Below, in pieces: positions 49,606-58,990 of a DNA stretch of 64,000 nt. The notes under the pieces are model-generated. The model was not told where the DNA came from. It did no database searches and saw only the letters and a program-made list of their open reading frames with translations. How positions within the stretch are numbered: position 1 is the first letter of the stretch; every line of letters starts with the position of its first letter. A program made the position numbers and the translations under genes. Origin of the DNA: Syngnathus acus (taxonomy: Eukaryota > Chordata > Actinopteri > Syngnathiformes > Syngnathidae); assembly GCF_901709675.1 (NCBI RefSeq), contig NC_051096.1, positions 3,997,001-4,061,000 on the forward strand, in the 5' to 3' direction.

Positions 49606-50050
49606 GTTAGTAGTGATGAAACTCACCACACCCGCCACACAAAACTCAAAGTATCACTTCTGTTGGGTGAATATCATCTTGGCTTTCACTCTGCTCATCT
49701 TTTTTCTGCTTGCATTCATGTGCCCCCTTGGAATACCTTCAGAGCACTCACTGGCATTTGTTTCATCAGGGTTATGAAAGAGACCAAGGGAGGTGAAGAT
49801 GAAGAGGGAATGAGATCGTGTACTGGGGCAGTGACACTTGGGGGGGGGGCTGAGCTATTCATAAACGAATGGAAGCGGAAGAACAATGATTTGACTTTTG
49901 TTTTTCTGAGGGACATTTTTTTTTTTAGCGGGGTAGTTGTTATCACTCATGCCTCACACTTGAAAGGCTCCATGTAGGCTTTTAGTGTACAATGAAATTT
50001 GATTTGTGAACTCCAGCTCACTTTTCTCTGTCTTTTACTTTCTCTGGCAG

Positions 50051-50152
50051 CTCCTCATGAGATTTGTAAAGACGAGAACCTCCTCATGATGTCGTGGAGG
50101 AGAGCCTCAGCTGGAGAGATTGTTTATAACAAGTGTCCAACAAACGCTACTG
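50051..50152 (+). CDS. adgrb2: adgrb2 exon 7: hormone-receptor domain, first half
   Basis: 102 nt between TCTGGCAG/CT and TACTG/GTTAGT, phase 1 in and out. It encodes [20 protein letters not shown] and [15 protein letters not shown]. The Cys pair, the central Trp and the AGEIxYNKCP string identify the HormR domain that packs against the GAIN domain in many adhesion GPCRs. NAT is an N-glycosylation sequon. The next intron is only 80 bp (50153-50232). Confidence 0.92.
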
Positions 50153-50232
50153 GTTAGTGAGCCAGCATCATTCAGACTCACAATATTATATGTTGAGTGA
50201 ATATTATTTTTTTTTTGCTTGTTTCCTTTTAG

Positions 50233-50339
50233 GATCTGCTAGTCGTCGTTGCATGCTGGACAATAATGGAGTTGCTTTCTGGGGTCCTCCGAGCTTCGCC
50301 AGATGCATCTCAGTTGATTATGGATATTTACATATATCT
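50233..50339 (+). CDS. adgrb2: adgrb2 exon 8: hormone-receptor domain, second half
   Basis: 107 nt from CCTTTTAG/GA to ATATCT/GTAAGT, phase 1 in and phase 0 out. It encodes [20 protein letters not shown] and [22 protein letters not shown], GVAxWG and PSFARCIS are the HormR signature shared with human BAI2. Entering the GAIN domain, the [11 protein letters not shown] boundary matches the [11 protein letters not shown] of human. The donor GTAAGT is strong, and a long AT microsatellite begins about 40 bp into the following intron. Confidence 0.93.
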
Positions 50340-50924
50340 GTAAGTTCTCAATTTACATATTCTGGAATGCTTCAAAAATTAAATTAAATTAAATTAAATT
50401 AAATTAAATTAAATTAAATTAAATTAAATTAAATTAATATAATATAATATAATATAATATAATATAATATAATATAATATAATATAATATAATATAAATA
50501 AATCACTGACCATGGAGCCCTCCAAGTTTACTAATTCTCGTCCTTCCAGTATCTATAATTAGCTATTTTTTCCAGAGCTTTGCGCTCACACTTATCAATT
50601 AATGAACATAGCTAATGAATGTGTTCATCAGCCAGACTTTGCCTGCGCTGTGAACTTCCACCTTTCCCTCTCCTCGATTATGGCAGAGGAGATTATACAT
50701 GGGATTGTTCAGTGGAAGGTTGGAGATTGTGAAGTGGAGGACTTAATTACACTGATACCTTCTATTGCAAGCTTCCATTAATAGCATGAGTCAATAATTA
50801 ATTTTCCGCGATTGATGTTATCTTGTGTTGTCTTCTGGTTTGCGCTCACTCTGCATTTCGCGCATCACGAGCAAACATGCACTCTATCTACTCATTCTTT
50901 TTTTTCCCCCTCCCTCATTTAAAG
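50340..50924 (+). other. adgrb2: adgrb2 intron 8
   Basis: 585 bp, from GTAAGT to TCATTTAAAG. It contains the compound pentanucleotide array at 50376-50495, then unique sequence and a T/C tract before the acceptor. No other feature. Confidence 0.8.
50376..50495. repeat. Compound pentanucleotide microsatellite (AAATT)12(AATAT)12
   Basis: About twelve AAATT units (50376-50435) pass directly into about twelve AATAT units (50436-50495) without interruption. It lies inside intron 8, 37 bp from the exon 8 donor. Confidence 0.95.
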
Positions 50925-51119
50925 TTACGAGAGCATCTCGCGAAGGGTCAGAGGACCCTGGCTGGTGAGGGCATGTCTCAGATCGTAAGAAGTCTCCTGG
51001 AGCTCTTGCGGAGGAGGAGCTACTACAGTGGCGACCTTCTCTTTTCCACGGAGATCTTGCGAAATGTGACGGACACCTTCAAAAGAGCAACCTACATCCC
51101 AGCTCCTGACGACGTGCAG
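50925..51119 (+). CDS. adgrb2: adgrb2 exon 9: start of the GAIN domain
   Basis: 195 nt (65 codons), phase 0 in and out, from ATTTAAAG/TT to GTGCAG/GTTGGA. It encodes [20 protein letters not shown] and ends [13 protein letters not shown]. This is the alpha-helical part of subdomain A of the GAIN domain, including [11 protein letters not shown] with the NVT sequon. [23 protein letters not shown] and YYSGDLLFS are the most conserved strings against human BAI2, where I recall [22 protein letters not shown]. The acceptor is unusual, with AAAG in place of YAG, but the homology and phase fix it. Confidence 0.94.
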
Positions 51120-51211
51120 GTTGGAAGAGGCAAAGCCTCCCATGTCTGAGAACAAAAATAATATCCTGCAATACCTCTGCAAGAATTTCAGCATTGAATA
51201 TCTTCTTTCAG

Positions 51212-51280
51212 AAATTCTTCCAGATAATCAGCCATATGTTGGACATGGAAAATTTAGACAAGTGGGATGACGTACACCAG
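51212..51280 (+). CDS. adgrb2: adgrb2 exon 10: GAIN domain
   Basis: 69 nt (23 codons), phase 0, from CTTTCAG/AA to CACCAG/GTAAAG. It encodes [20 protein letters not shown] with VHQ, an amphipathic helix matching [20 protein letters not shown] of human. Introns on each side are 92 and 62 bp, so exons 9-12 form a compact cluster of small introns. Confidence 0.92.
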
Positions 51281-51342
51281 GTAAAGTCTCTCAATTTTTT
51301 AGAAAAATCATTGAACAATTTAAAAAAAATAATCTTTTTCAG

Positions 51343-51451
51343 GTCGCCCCTGGTGCCGCGTTGTTAATGAGAATTATAGAAGATTTCATTCATCTCATCG
51401 GTGAAGCCCAGAAGCCTTTTCAAAGTTTTTTGGTGGTTACAAACAACCTTA
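51343..51451 (+). CDS. adgrb2: adgrb2 exon 11: GAIN domain
   Basis: 109 nt, phase 0 in and phase 1 out, from TTTTTCAG/GT to AACCTTA/GTGAGT. It encodes [20 protein letters not shown] and [16 protein letters not shown]. EDFIHLxG and FQSxLxVTxNL match human BAI2. This part is helical and leads into the beta-sandwich subdomain B. The following intron is 103 bp. Confidence 0.93.
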
Positions 51452-51554
51452 GTGAGTATTTTCATATCATTTTTTGGCTTTCCTCTCACTAAGCAACATC
51501 TGCTCTTTTCACAGAGTGCTAAGTTTTAAGTATTACTCTCTATTGTTTGCACAG

Positions 51555-51701
51555 TGATAACAATCCAGAGAGAGCCCGTGTCAGCGGTTTCCAGTGATAT
51601 TAACTTCCCCATGAAGGGCCGGAGGGGGATGAAGGACTGGGCCAGAACAGCGGAGGACAAGCTCTTCATCCCCAAGGAAGTCTTTACTGTATCAAATGAA
51701 G
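51555..51701 (+). CDS. adgrb2: adgrb2 exon 12: GAIN domain beta-sandwich
   Basis: 147 nt, phase 1 in and out, from TTGCACAG/TG to GAAG/GTAGCA. It encodes [20 protein letters not shown], then [20 protein letters not shown] and [21 protein letters not shown] and GRRGMKDW are diagnostic for BAI2 over its paralogues. Human BAI2 as I recall it continues with a long Gly/Pro-rich insert before the next strand; here the linker is short, so the insert is either mammalian-specific or encoded by an exon this fish lacks. Confidence 0.94.
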
Positions 51702-53028
51702 GTAGCAAAACACAAAACAATTACTGGAACTTTTTTTTTTTGTGGCTTGATGACTCAACTCAATTTTATTTGCCTTTAAGAACAACCACAGCAGAAAGAT
51801 TGAATATGTCTGAAGATCAATGAGTTGCGTTTGGTATGCTGTCACATTTCTTCGATACATGCCTCCTCGCTATCTCAAGGCTTTAAAACACGGGTGTCAA
51901 ACTCAAGGCCCGGGGGCCAGATACGGCCCGCCACATCATTTTATGTGGCCCGCGAAGACAAATTTTGCATCAAATTACTAGAATTGCAAATTGTCTTCAC
52001 TTTTAAAAATATCTTTTTTTAAAAATTTGATCAGGTTTTACTAGTCTGATTTGAAAACGAGTTATTTGTCGATTTGTTTTGTAGCTTATACTGTATATAA
52101 TATGAGGGTGCTCATACATTTATTTTGGGTCATAATGGCACTCCGAAAGAAACTATGACTACAATGCAGCCCGCGAAAAAAAAGAGTTTGACACCCCTGC
52201 TTTAAAACAAAGCTCACGATTGTGATTTGGATCTGATTCAGCTATTATTTGGACTCTCAACAAATTGCCGCAACTGTTATCACACAAGCCGACACGCTCT
52301 TCACTAAAGGTCTGGTTGTAAATGTGTCTTATTGACACAGACAATTTTTCGAAGGTGACAAAAGGCCTAAGATACACGGGCACGATACAAAGTCCGTGTT
52401 TGGAGGCAATTGTATTTTGCAAAGAGCTAATCAAAAGTGTGTGGAAAAGAAATCGACTGTCCAAGTACAAGAGTAAACTAGGAAACCTTGACAAGCAGCC
52501 AGAGTAAAAAGCAGCCATTTTCTCCAAGAGAAGCCTTAAGTGCTTTTTCCTAGCGACATGTGGCATTTTAGCTAACATCCAAGTTAGCAACACACTAGAC
52601 ATTTACGAAAGAACACACCATGTCCTTGGTAGGCCATGACTTTTTAGTGATATAACACTGAAAGGATTATTGGAGGATTTGATGGATAAAAAAAAAAGCT
52701 TCAAAGTGGAAATAACGACACCTGAGCACGCTTGTAAGAAAACTTTCACGATAACAAGAAGAAGACAAACCTTGAATTGAGATACTTGTGTTTTTGTTGA
52801 TTGATTTTGTCAGGCATTCAATACACATCACCACAAGGTCACGTGAAAAAAAATCTTTTTAGTTCACCGATGTTTTGGTCTTTAATGCGCACTCAGAAAA
52901 TATTTTATATGAAATGCACTTTGTCGGCACAATCGCAGAAGGGGAGTGAATCGATATTGAAAAAGCAGATTAATGCTTCTGAAGTGGTCCATATATTTAG
53001 CTAATAGGCTGACGAATGTGTGTTACAG
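51702..53028 (+). other. adgrb2: adgrb2 intron 12 with an intact-looking hAT-type element
   Basis: 1.3 kb from GTAGCA to TGTTACAG. It carries the 311-bp hAT-type element at 51889-52199. The rest is AT-rich with a 147-codon reverse frame (52159..52602) that partly overlaps the transposon and shows no domain. A possible cryptic insert exon corresponding to the human Gly/Pro-rich segment was looked for and not found. Confidence 0.75.
51881..52207 (+). mobile_element. Non-autonomous hAT-type element with 8-bp target duplication
   Basis: The element (51889-52199) begins CACGGGTGTCAAACTC and ends GAGTTTGACACCCCTG, a 16-bp inverted pair with one mismatch. It is flanked by perfect direct repeats CTTTAAAA at 51881-51888 and 52200-52207. 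An 8-bp duplication and CAxGGGTGTCAAACTC termini are hallmarks of the hAT superfamily. The 311-bp interior (AAGGCCCGGGGGCCAGATAC and onward) encodes no transposase. A decayed relative lies in intron 2. Confidence 0.9.
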
Positions 53029-53116
53029 AGGCGGAGACGGATTCGGAGACAACGATGTATTATGTCATCGGCGCCATCTTGTACAGGACTTTGGGCAATA
53101 TTTTACCGGCACCAAA
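53029..53116 (+). CDS. adgrb2: adgrb2 exon 13: GAIN domain beta-sandwich
   Basis: 88 nt, phase 1 in and phase 2 out, from GTGTTACAG/AG to CCAAA/GTGAGT. It encodes EAETDSETTMYYVIGAILYR and TLGNILPAPN. YxVIGAxLYRTLGxILP is the shared core with human BAI2. The first eight residues are an acidic linker of low similarity. The AG two bases later (53030) would break the frame, so 53029 is the likely start. Confidence 0.92.
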
Positions 53117-53669
53117 GTGAGTAGCGCTCATTAGAGTTAGTTGTTCAGAACCGATTCACAGCTTGCAAGCATGCAACTTGATATATCGGTTTTTTTTTTT
53201 TTACTCTCATTCTGAACTTTAGTTTTGCTTTGATGCAACTTTTTCACTTTGAAAACTTTTCACTCGCCTTGTTACCTTTTTCTATTTCCGTGGCCTTTCT
53301 TCTGCCTTTTCTTTCCTATCTAATTCCACGCACCAATTTCTCATCCATCTTTCCTGGTACATTGTCTCTGCTGCTTATCTTGCAAATGTTTTTGATCTAC
53401 AAAAGTTGCATTTCCTCGGGTGCTTCAGTTTTTATCGCCGGGCATATAAATGGATGTGTGTCCTCATGTGTCCTATAACTTACAACAAATATATCAGCAA
53501 GTTGTCATTGTGAGATATGGTATTTGTCTGGGTTTTATTTGTATTCAGGTCAGGATCAGCAGCAAAAAATTTCTCCTTTGGACATTTTGTCCGGGAATCT
53601 CCTTGCTAGCTTTTCATTGAAACGTTTTGACATATCGCAATTAATGCAATTAATTTTTTTTTTTTTTAG
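53117..53669 (+). other. adgrb2: adgrb2 intron 13
   Basis: 553 bp, from GTGAGT to a long T run ending TTTTTTTAG. No repeat family or coding sequence seen. Pyrimidine-rich around 53270-53400. Confidence 0.75.
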
Positions 53670-53772
53670 CCAACCCGCGGTGATCAATTCCAAGATCCTG
53701 ACGGTGACAGTGCGACCAGAGTTGCACCCAAGTGATCCTGTGGTGGTGGTGGAGCTCGCTACACTTTTCAAC
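53670..53772 (+). CDS. adgrb2: adgrb2 exon 14: GAIN domain beta-sandwich
   Basis: 103 nt, phase 2 in and phase 0 out, from TTTTTTTAG/CC to TTCAAC/GTAAGT. It encodes NQPAVINSKILTVTVRPELH and PSDPVVVVELATLFN. INSKILTVTVRP and the VELxxLxN strand correspond to human VTSRVMTVTVRP and VELSYIIN. The acceptor's tract is a run of about 13 T. Confidence 0.93.
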
Positions 53773-56002
53773 GTAAGTAAAGACGATTCAATCCAACACA
53801 AGTTGAGCAGGAGAAGAAAATGCCGCATGCCGTAAAGTGCCACCGTGCTCGGCGGGCCTAAGGCCTGAATAAAAACGAAACCTTTTTGACTTTCTTATAT
53901 TGCACCGGGGTCCCTCGGTGGCTATTCGGTTTATATCGCATTGAGATATGTTATTATAAAAGACTCACTGTGCTTTTCAGCGGTCACAACTACGAGTTGG
54001 CAAACTCAATACAGCGCCGGTTTTATTACTCCCCCAAAATAAAATAAACATAATAAATAAATACAATTTAAATACCGTTTTTTCCCATGTATAATGCGCA
54101 TAATTTAACTAATTTATTGTCCTAAAATCTGGGGTGCGCATTATACATGGGTACAATTTCTTTTTTTTTTTTTTTTTTTTAATCCGGATATCATACGGAG
54201 GCCGCCATTACAGATGCGCTTTCTTCTCTGCTGTTCACTTCAAACACGCTCCATACGAACACAATGCTCTCGTATCAGACGCTTGCTCGATCACCTGCTC
54301 GTTTGCTGTCACAATGTACCCTACACAAATCCGAAACATTTCTTCGCTATTGAGTTTGCTAGCGCATGCGCAGTGATACTGACCGGCAGAATAACATCCG
54401 GTTGTTCCCAAAGATGATCTTTTTTCTGAAATAATTTTACGTTTACGGACTTAAGTAGGAGTCAAAATTTGGGTGCGTATTATACATGGGTACAGGATTT
54501 TTTCCAGCATCAACATGCCATTTTTAGGGTGCGTATTATACATGGGGGCGCATTATACATGGAAAACGGTAAATAAATACAGTTTAAATAAATAAATATA
54601 ATTTAAATAAATAAATAAATAAGTAAATCATTCATTCTTTTGTGATTAAAAAAAAACAAAAAAAAAGAGAGCAGCTGTACTGCGCTTAGTGCTAACCTTG
54701 GCCAAAAGTAGGAACAACCAGCTGCCGACGCTTTGCCCAGAGAGCCTCTGCCCCAGGCTTCGTTCTCAAAGTAGAGGTCACGCCCTCTCTATAAGGTGAT
54801 CTTATGAAAGTCAGCTCAGCTCTAAAAACGTGTATGTGTGTTAAATGTTAAGTAAGAAGCAGGAGGTCAGAAATGAGAGCGTCCTGAGAGTGAACCCCAA
54901 GACAATGCCAAATGTCGTACCCATCACCTCTTCCCCTTCCCATCCTTCATCCTGCCTTTCCGTAGGGCTCCCTCGGCTCACCAGCCGGGTTAAGTAATTG
55001 AACTTTAATCTAGTTTGCTTTCATCAAAATGCATCCTCCCCTCCCATCCAGTCCTTTGCAGCTCATCTGATTAGAATATATTCATCAATATTCAAGCAGA
55101 CAGCAAAGCTCACATGGCTGTAAAAATATAAAGGGAATTATTTTGGATTTTCAAAGATAAAAAGCACATCTGCATGATGTTTGAATCAAATAGCGCTACC
55201 ATTTTTTTTTTTTTGGGTTGTCAAGCAAGCAGATGCAACACATCTGCATTGTGGGCGGATAGTGTTGTCATTCGGGCTGTAATGCACAGTCAGCCATGAT
55301 GTGCTCTGATTGATGACCGCATACTAACACACATATTTGCTCTCCAACACACACCGCACGACGTCTGATGTCGGCGCGTTTGCATGCGAGCAGCCCGAGC
55401 GTTGTCATCCATCAATCCAGGTCGCCTCGCCTCTCATAAATCTTGCATCATTCTGTCTGACGGGTCCAGCCTGTGTCGAGGCCCCCGGATTCTTTTGTTC
55501 ATGGGAGATTAGTTATGAGGACATGAACCTGCTTTGCTTTTTACCGTTTTGGTATTCATATTGCAGATTAAATTAGCGAGTACTGTTCCCGATCAGCTCT
55601 TAAATATTGCTTTTATATAATTCACCAAAAGGGGGAGCCCAAAGTCAAATTGAAATGCCCAAATGGGTTCACTTTGAAAAGCACTTAAATCAGAGAAGAA
55701 ATGTTCAGCTCTCATCTTGTAGTCATTTATTGATGTCAAGCCTAACAATTTTCAGTTCAACGCAAAATTGGATTTGGCCCCTGCAGTTCCAATTGCACTC
55801 CAACTAAGCGAGCCTTTATACAGTATAATAATCAATTCGGAGATCACCAGTAGTTGTGATGAGTCAGTTGAAGGTATTGATCCACTAATGGATCCACTGA
55901 CTGAGTCCAGCCGTGTATTCCTGTTGTCCCATTTTTTTGATTGCTTGGAACATTCCGATGCTTTTTTCCACTAACTGATTATCTTCTTGTCTTGTCTTGC
56001 AG
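53773..56002 (+). other. adgrb2: adgrb2 intron 14 with a TATAATGCGCAT-type MITE
   Basis: 2.2 kb from GTAAGT to TCTTGCAG. Besides the 499-bp MITE (54073-54571) it has AAATAAAT simple repeats flanking that element (54030-54070 and 54570-54625). The remaining sequence is unique with no exon seen. Confidence 0.75.
54073..54571 (+). repeat. MITE-like element, TATAATGCGCAT subfamily, copy G
   Basis: 499 bp, starting TACCGTTTTTTCCCATGTAT and ending ATTATACATGGAAAACGGTA. The motif GTATAATGCGCA, or its complement GCGCATTATACATGG, recurs near both ends, with TGCGTATTATACATGG variants in the 3' half. Termini (TACCGT...ACGGTA), TA flanks and layout parallel the TATAAGGCGCAC elements, but the internal repeated motif differs. 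It contains a T run at 54160-54180 and no transposase. Confidence 0.82.
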
Positions 56003-56046
56003 GGTACATCCGATTCTCAGTGTGTGGTGTGGGACTACGGCAACCC
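56003..56046 (+). CDS. adgrb2: adgrb2 exon 15: first part of the GPS motif
   Basis: 44 nt, phase 0 in and phase 2 out, from CTTGCAG/GG to CAACCC/GTAAGT. It encodes GTSDSQCVVWDYGNP. The Cys and Trp of CVVWDY are the first conserved pair of the GPS subdomain (human CASWDY). The reading is short but both splice sites are strong and the phase joins exactly to exons 14 and 16. Confidence 0.9.
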
Positions 56047-56496
56047 GTAAGTACCCTGAATTATTTCTTCCACAATGCACCTTAGCGCCGAGTCGATGCT
56101 TATCTGCTTTGGCGCTGATCTCCACTCCGATTCTTTTTTTATTAATGAACCGAGGCCAGTCTAACGATGTTCCCTTGCATTTCCTGTTAGTGTTAATTAA
56201 ATGACCCGGTGAAAGCAAACACCATCCTCCCCGTGAAGAGTTCAAAAGAAGCTATGCTCAGATTGCCTCGGTGGACTTGTGTTTTATTTGTGACTAGTCT
56301 CGCGTTCACAATTTAATTTACTCGGGAGCTATTCATGGAGTAGTTTTGTCTTTGCTTGAGGATGGTTGCTTTGACTTCAATACTAAAACGGTTCGAGTTT
56401 CGAAATTTGACCTCAATGGCTGAAATGTTTCAGTTGGTCCAACAAAACAATTCTGATAAACTCATATTTAAGATTTTTTTTTTTCTAGTTGCTAAG

Positions 56497-57118
56497 TACC
56501 GTATTTTTCCGCACTTTTAGGCGCACTTAAAAACTTAAAATTCACTCAAAAAAACCACAGTGCGCCTTATAATGCAGAGCGCCTTATATATGGATCAATT
56601 GATAAATTTGTTGATCCATACTGGTTGTACACAGCGCTCTGCCAAAATGTTTCAGTATGTTTTAGTACGACTAGTAAATTACACTTTGCTGAGGCTCATG
56701 GGAGTCTGCGAGCTGGGAGTTTGCAGGTGGCTAATGCTATAATGATAGCTGCTACACGCACGAGGCTATTTCATTTCAAAATAGGCTGCTCCGCTAATGT
56801 TCCGAGTAAATTTACGGATCGATATGGAAGGGAAACATAAGTAAGCAGTACCAATGTGTTAGATCGAACTTTAGTCGGTTCCGATCACTTTTATAGGAGA
56901 TAGTTTGACAAACACGATCGTTTACTGAGGGCTCATCGGTGATTGGCTAGTGGATGCATACCGCAACCCTAGTCAACCTCAGTTTGTTGCAGTATAGCTT
57001 CTATTTTATGCGCCTTTTAATCCGGTGCGCCCTATATATGAAATCATTTCTAAAATAAACAATTCAATGAGGGTGCGCCTTATAATCCAGTGCGCCTTGT
57101 GGAGCGAAAAATACGGTA
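56497..57118 (-). repeat. MITE-like element, TATAAGGCGCAC family, copy F (long, diverged)
   Basis: 622 bp starting TACCGTATTTTTCCGCACTT and ending GAGCGAAAAATACGGTA, with an extra T compared with other copies. Subterminal GTGCGCCTTATAATC motifs are present at both ends. The roughly 400-bp centre is unrelated to copies A-E and contains no transposase-like frame. Orientation is chosen to match copy A. Confidence 0.75.
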
Positions 57119-58842
57119 CCAAATCTGCTTGTCAGAACTGATCATTTTTAGAAAGGACGACCACTTGCTGATTTCTATTATCTTCCTCTAGTTACGAATC
57201 CAGATGCTGCTTATTTTCAAAATTCATTTGTGTCATTCCGTATTCCATTCAACACGCTGCATCTCGTTTCTAGCGGGTATCCAAGCAACATGGCGCCAGA
57301 CCAATAACGAAGCCCGAATCGCAAGCTACGCAATCAAAGCTTGCTTTAAATAGGAGCCATTAGTTAGAGATAAATGTAATGCACACCACGCATGAATAAA
57401 CGGATGACATTTATCTGGGGAGAGGTCGGGGGGTCATTTAATCCTATTTCTAATCTGTACTGTTTTTTGTTTTTGTTTGATCTGGGATCAGCTGTTAAGG
57501 ACCCACAGAGCCAGCTCTGCCTCCACCGTCTGTCACTGCAAAGGAGAAATAATGAGTTGCGCAACTCAAGTGGCAATTTCTTCAGGGTTGACCACAGGCG
57601 GGCTTTTAAAAGAATATTTTGCACATTGAGAGGGAGTTTATAGTTATTAAATAAAAATGGATTTTCCTTTTTAATGGTTGGGATTTTTTTTTTTCAGGAT
57701 GTTGAATTTTGCCAACTGTTGCTTTAGCCACTTGTCCTCCACGCATTAGCAAAACACTAGGCATGTACGTATCAGACAGCCGGGAGGGCCGGGCGGGCTG
57801 ATGGGGATTGCTCCACTTTCCCATCTGACTGAGCAGAAGGGCTCAGAAGTGTGTCAAACAGAGAATCAGCGTATCAAGAGCCAGTCGGCCAGTAGGGCTT
57901 ACGCGAGGATCTGCCTCCGCAGGGTGTCTCAGACGTGCATGAGCTCATTCCATCACTTATCAAAACGGGCCTTTGTGGCTCCTATTCTGGATTCATTTCT
58001 CCAAGCGTGAATCATTGAGTGACATTTTTTTGATGATTTGTGGCTCGTTAGGATCGATTGGTCACATGACTCGTGTGGATTACATGGATATAAATGGCTC
58101 TTTGAGTTCTTGCTTTTTCTACAATATTGTAAAGACAGTCAGAGGACAGAAAATCCTTCACTTCGGGAATTTGAGAAACGTAAGTAAACGCTACAAAAGC
58201 CTGATGAATATGGAAAAGATTTAGTTTGCTACGTGCCTTCATTCTCTTGTTTACGGATGCATTATCCGCTTTAATCTCGGCCTATTGGATAGTCCGCTGT
58301 TGTCTCAAAGTCGCTTTTCTAACCTTGACTTAGCCATTCAAAATACTTTTTTTTTTGGGATAAAAGCAATTTTTCCAAAAGCTTTACAAAGATGAAACTT
58401 TTGGGATGAATGTTTGCTTCCGAATAATCAGTCATGAAAGCGCAATTATGAAATGTTTCCTTGCTCCGGCGCCACAAGTGGATTGATAATCCATTTTCCA
58501 CATGAATCACTTTCCTCAGAGCCATATTGCCTGTCCGTGTTAATCGAGACTGCCGTCTCTTGCAATGTCAGGCCATTTGTGGCTGTGGACAACCAGTATC
58601 TCTACTTTCTGGTTCACGCTCTGGCTTGCACGTCAGGAAGAAAGATAATCCCCTGAAAAGAAGCTTTATGAATTAGCTGATGGGATGCGGAGGTCAATGA
58701 CAAAGCACGCTCGTAGCAAGGGAAACACGGAGGAACCGGAAAGGACAGCAAAACGAGAACTGATAACGATAGAGTCCGCTAAATATTTCACTTTGCATCA
58801 TGGTGAACATTTAGAAACAGCTATCAGTCTCAGCGTGAAATG

Positions 58843-58990
58843 ATGAAAATAAATATATAAAAGAATGAATAAGTAAAATAATCAATAAATAAATAGTTAA
58901 ATAATTAAAAAATAAATAAATAAGTAAAATAAAATAAAAAAATAAAAAAAAAATACAATGCAAGTCAGTATAGACTAAAAATACAAAAAA
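58843..58990. repeat. AAATAAATA-type simple repeat
   Basis: Irregular AATAAATAAATAAG and AAAATAAAAT array within intron 15. Confidence 0.75.

Noticed and set aside
53030-53030. Alternative acceptor one base after the annotated start of exon 13 (AGAG/GC)
   Set aside because: It would start exon 13 two bases later and destroy the reading frame into YYVIGAILYR.
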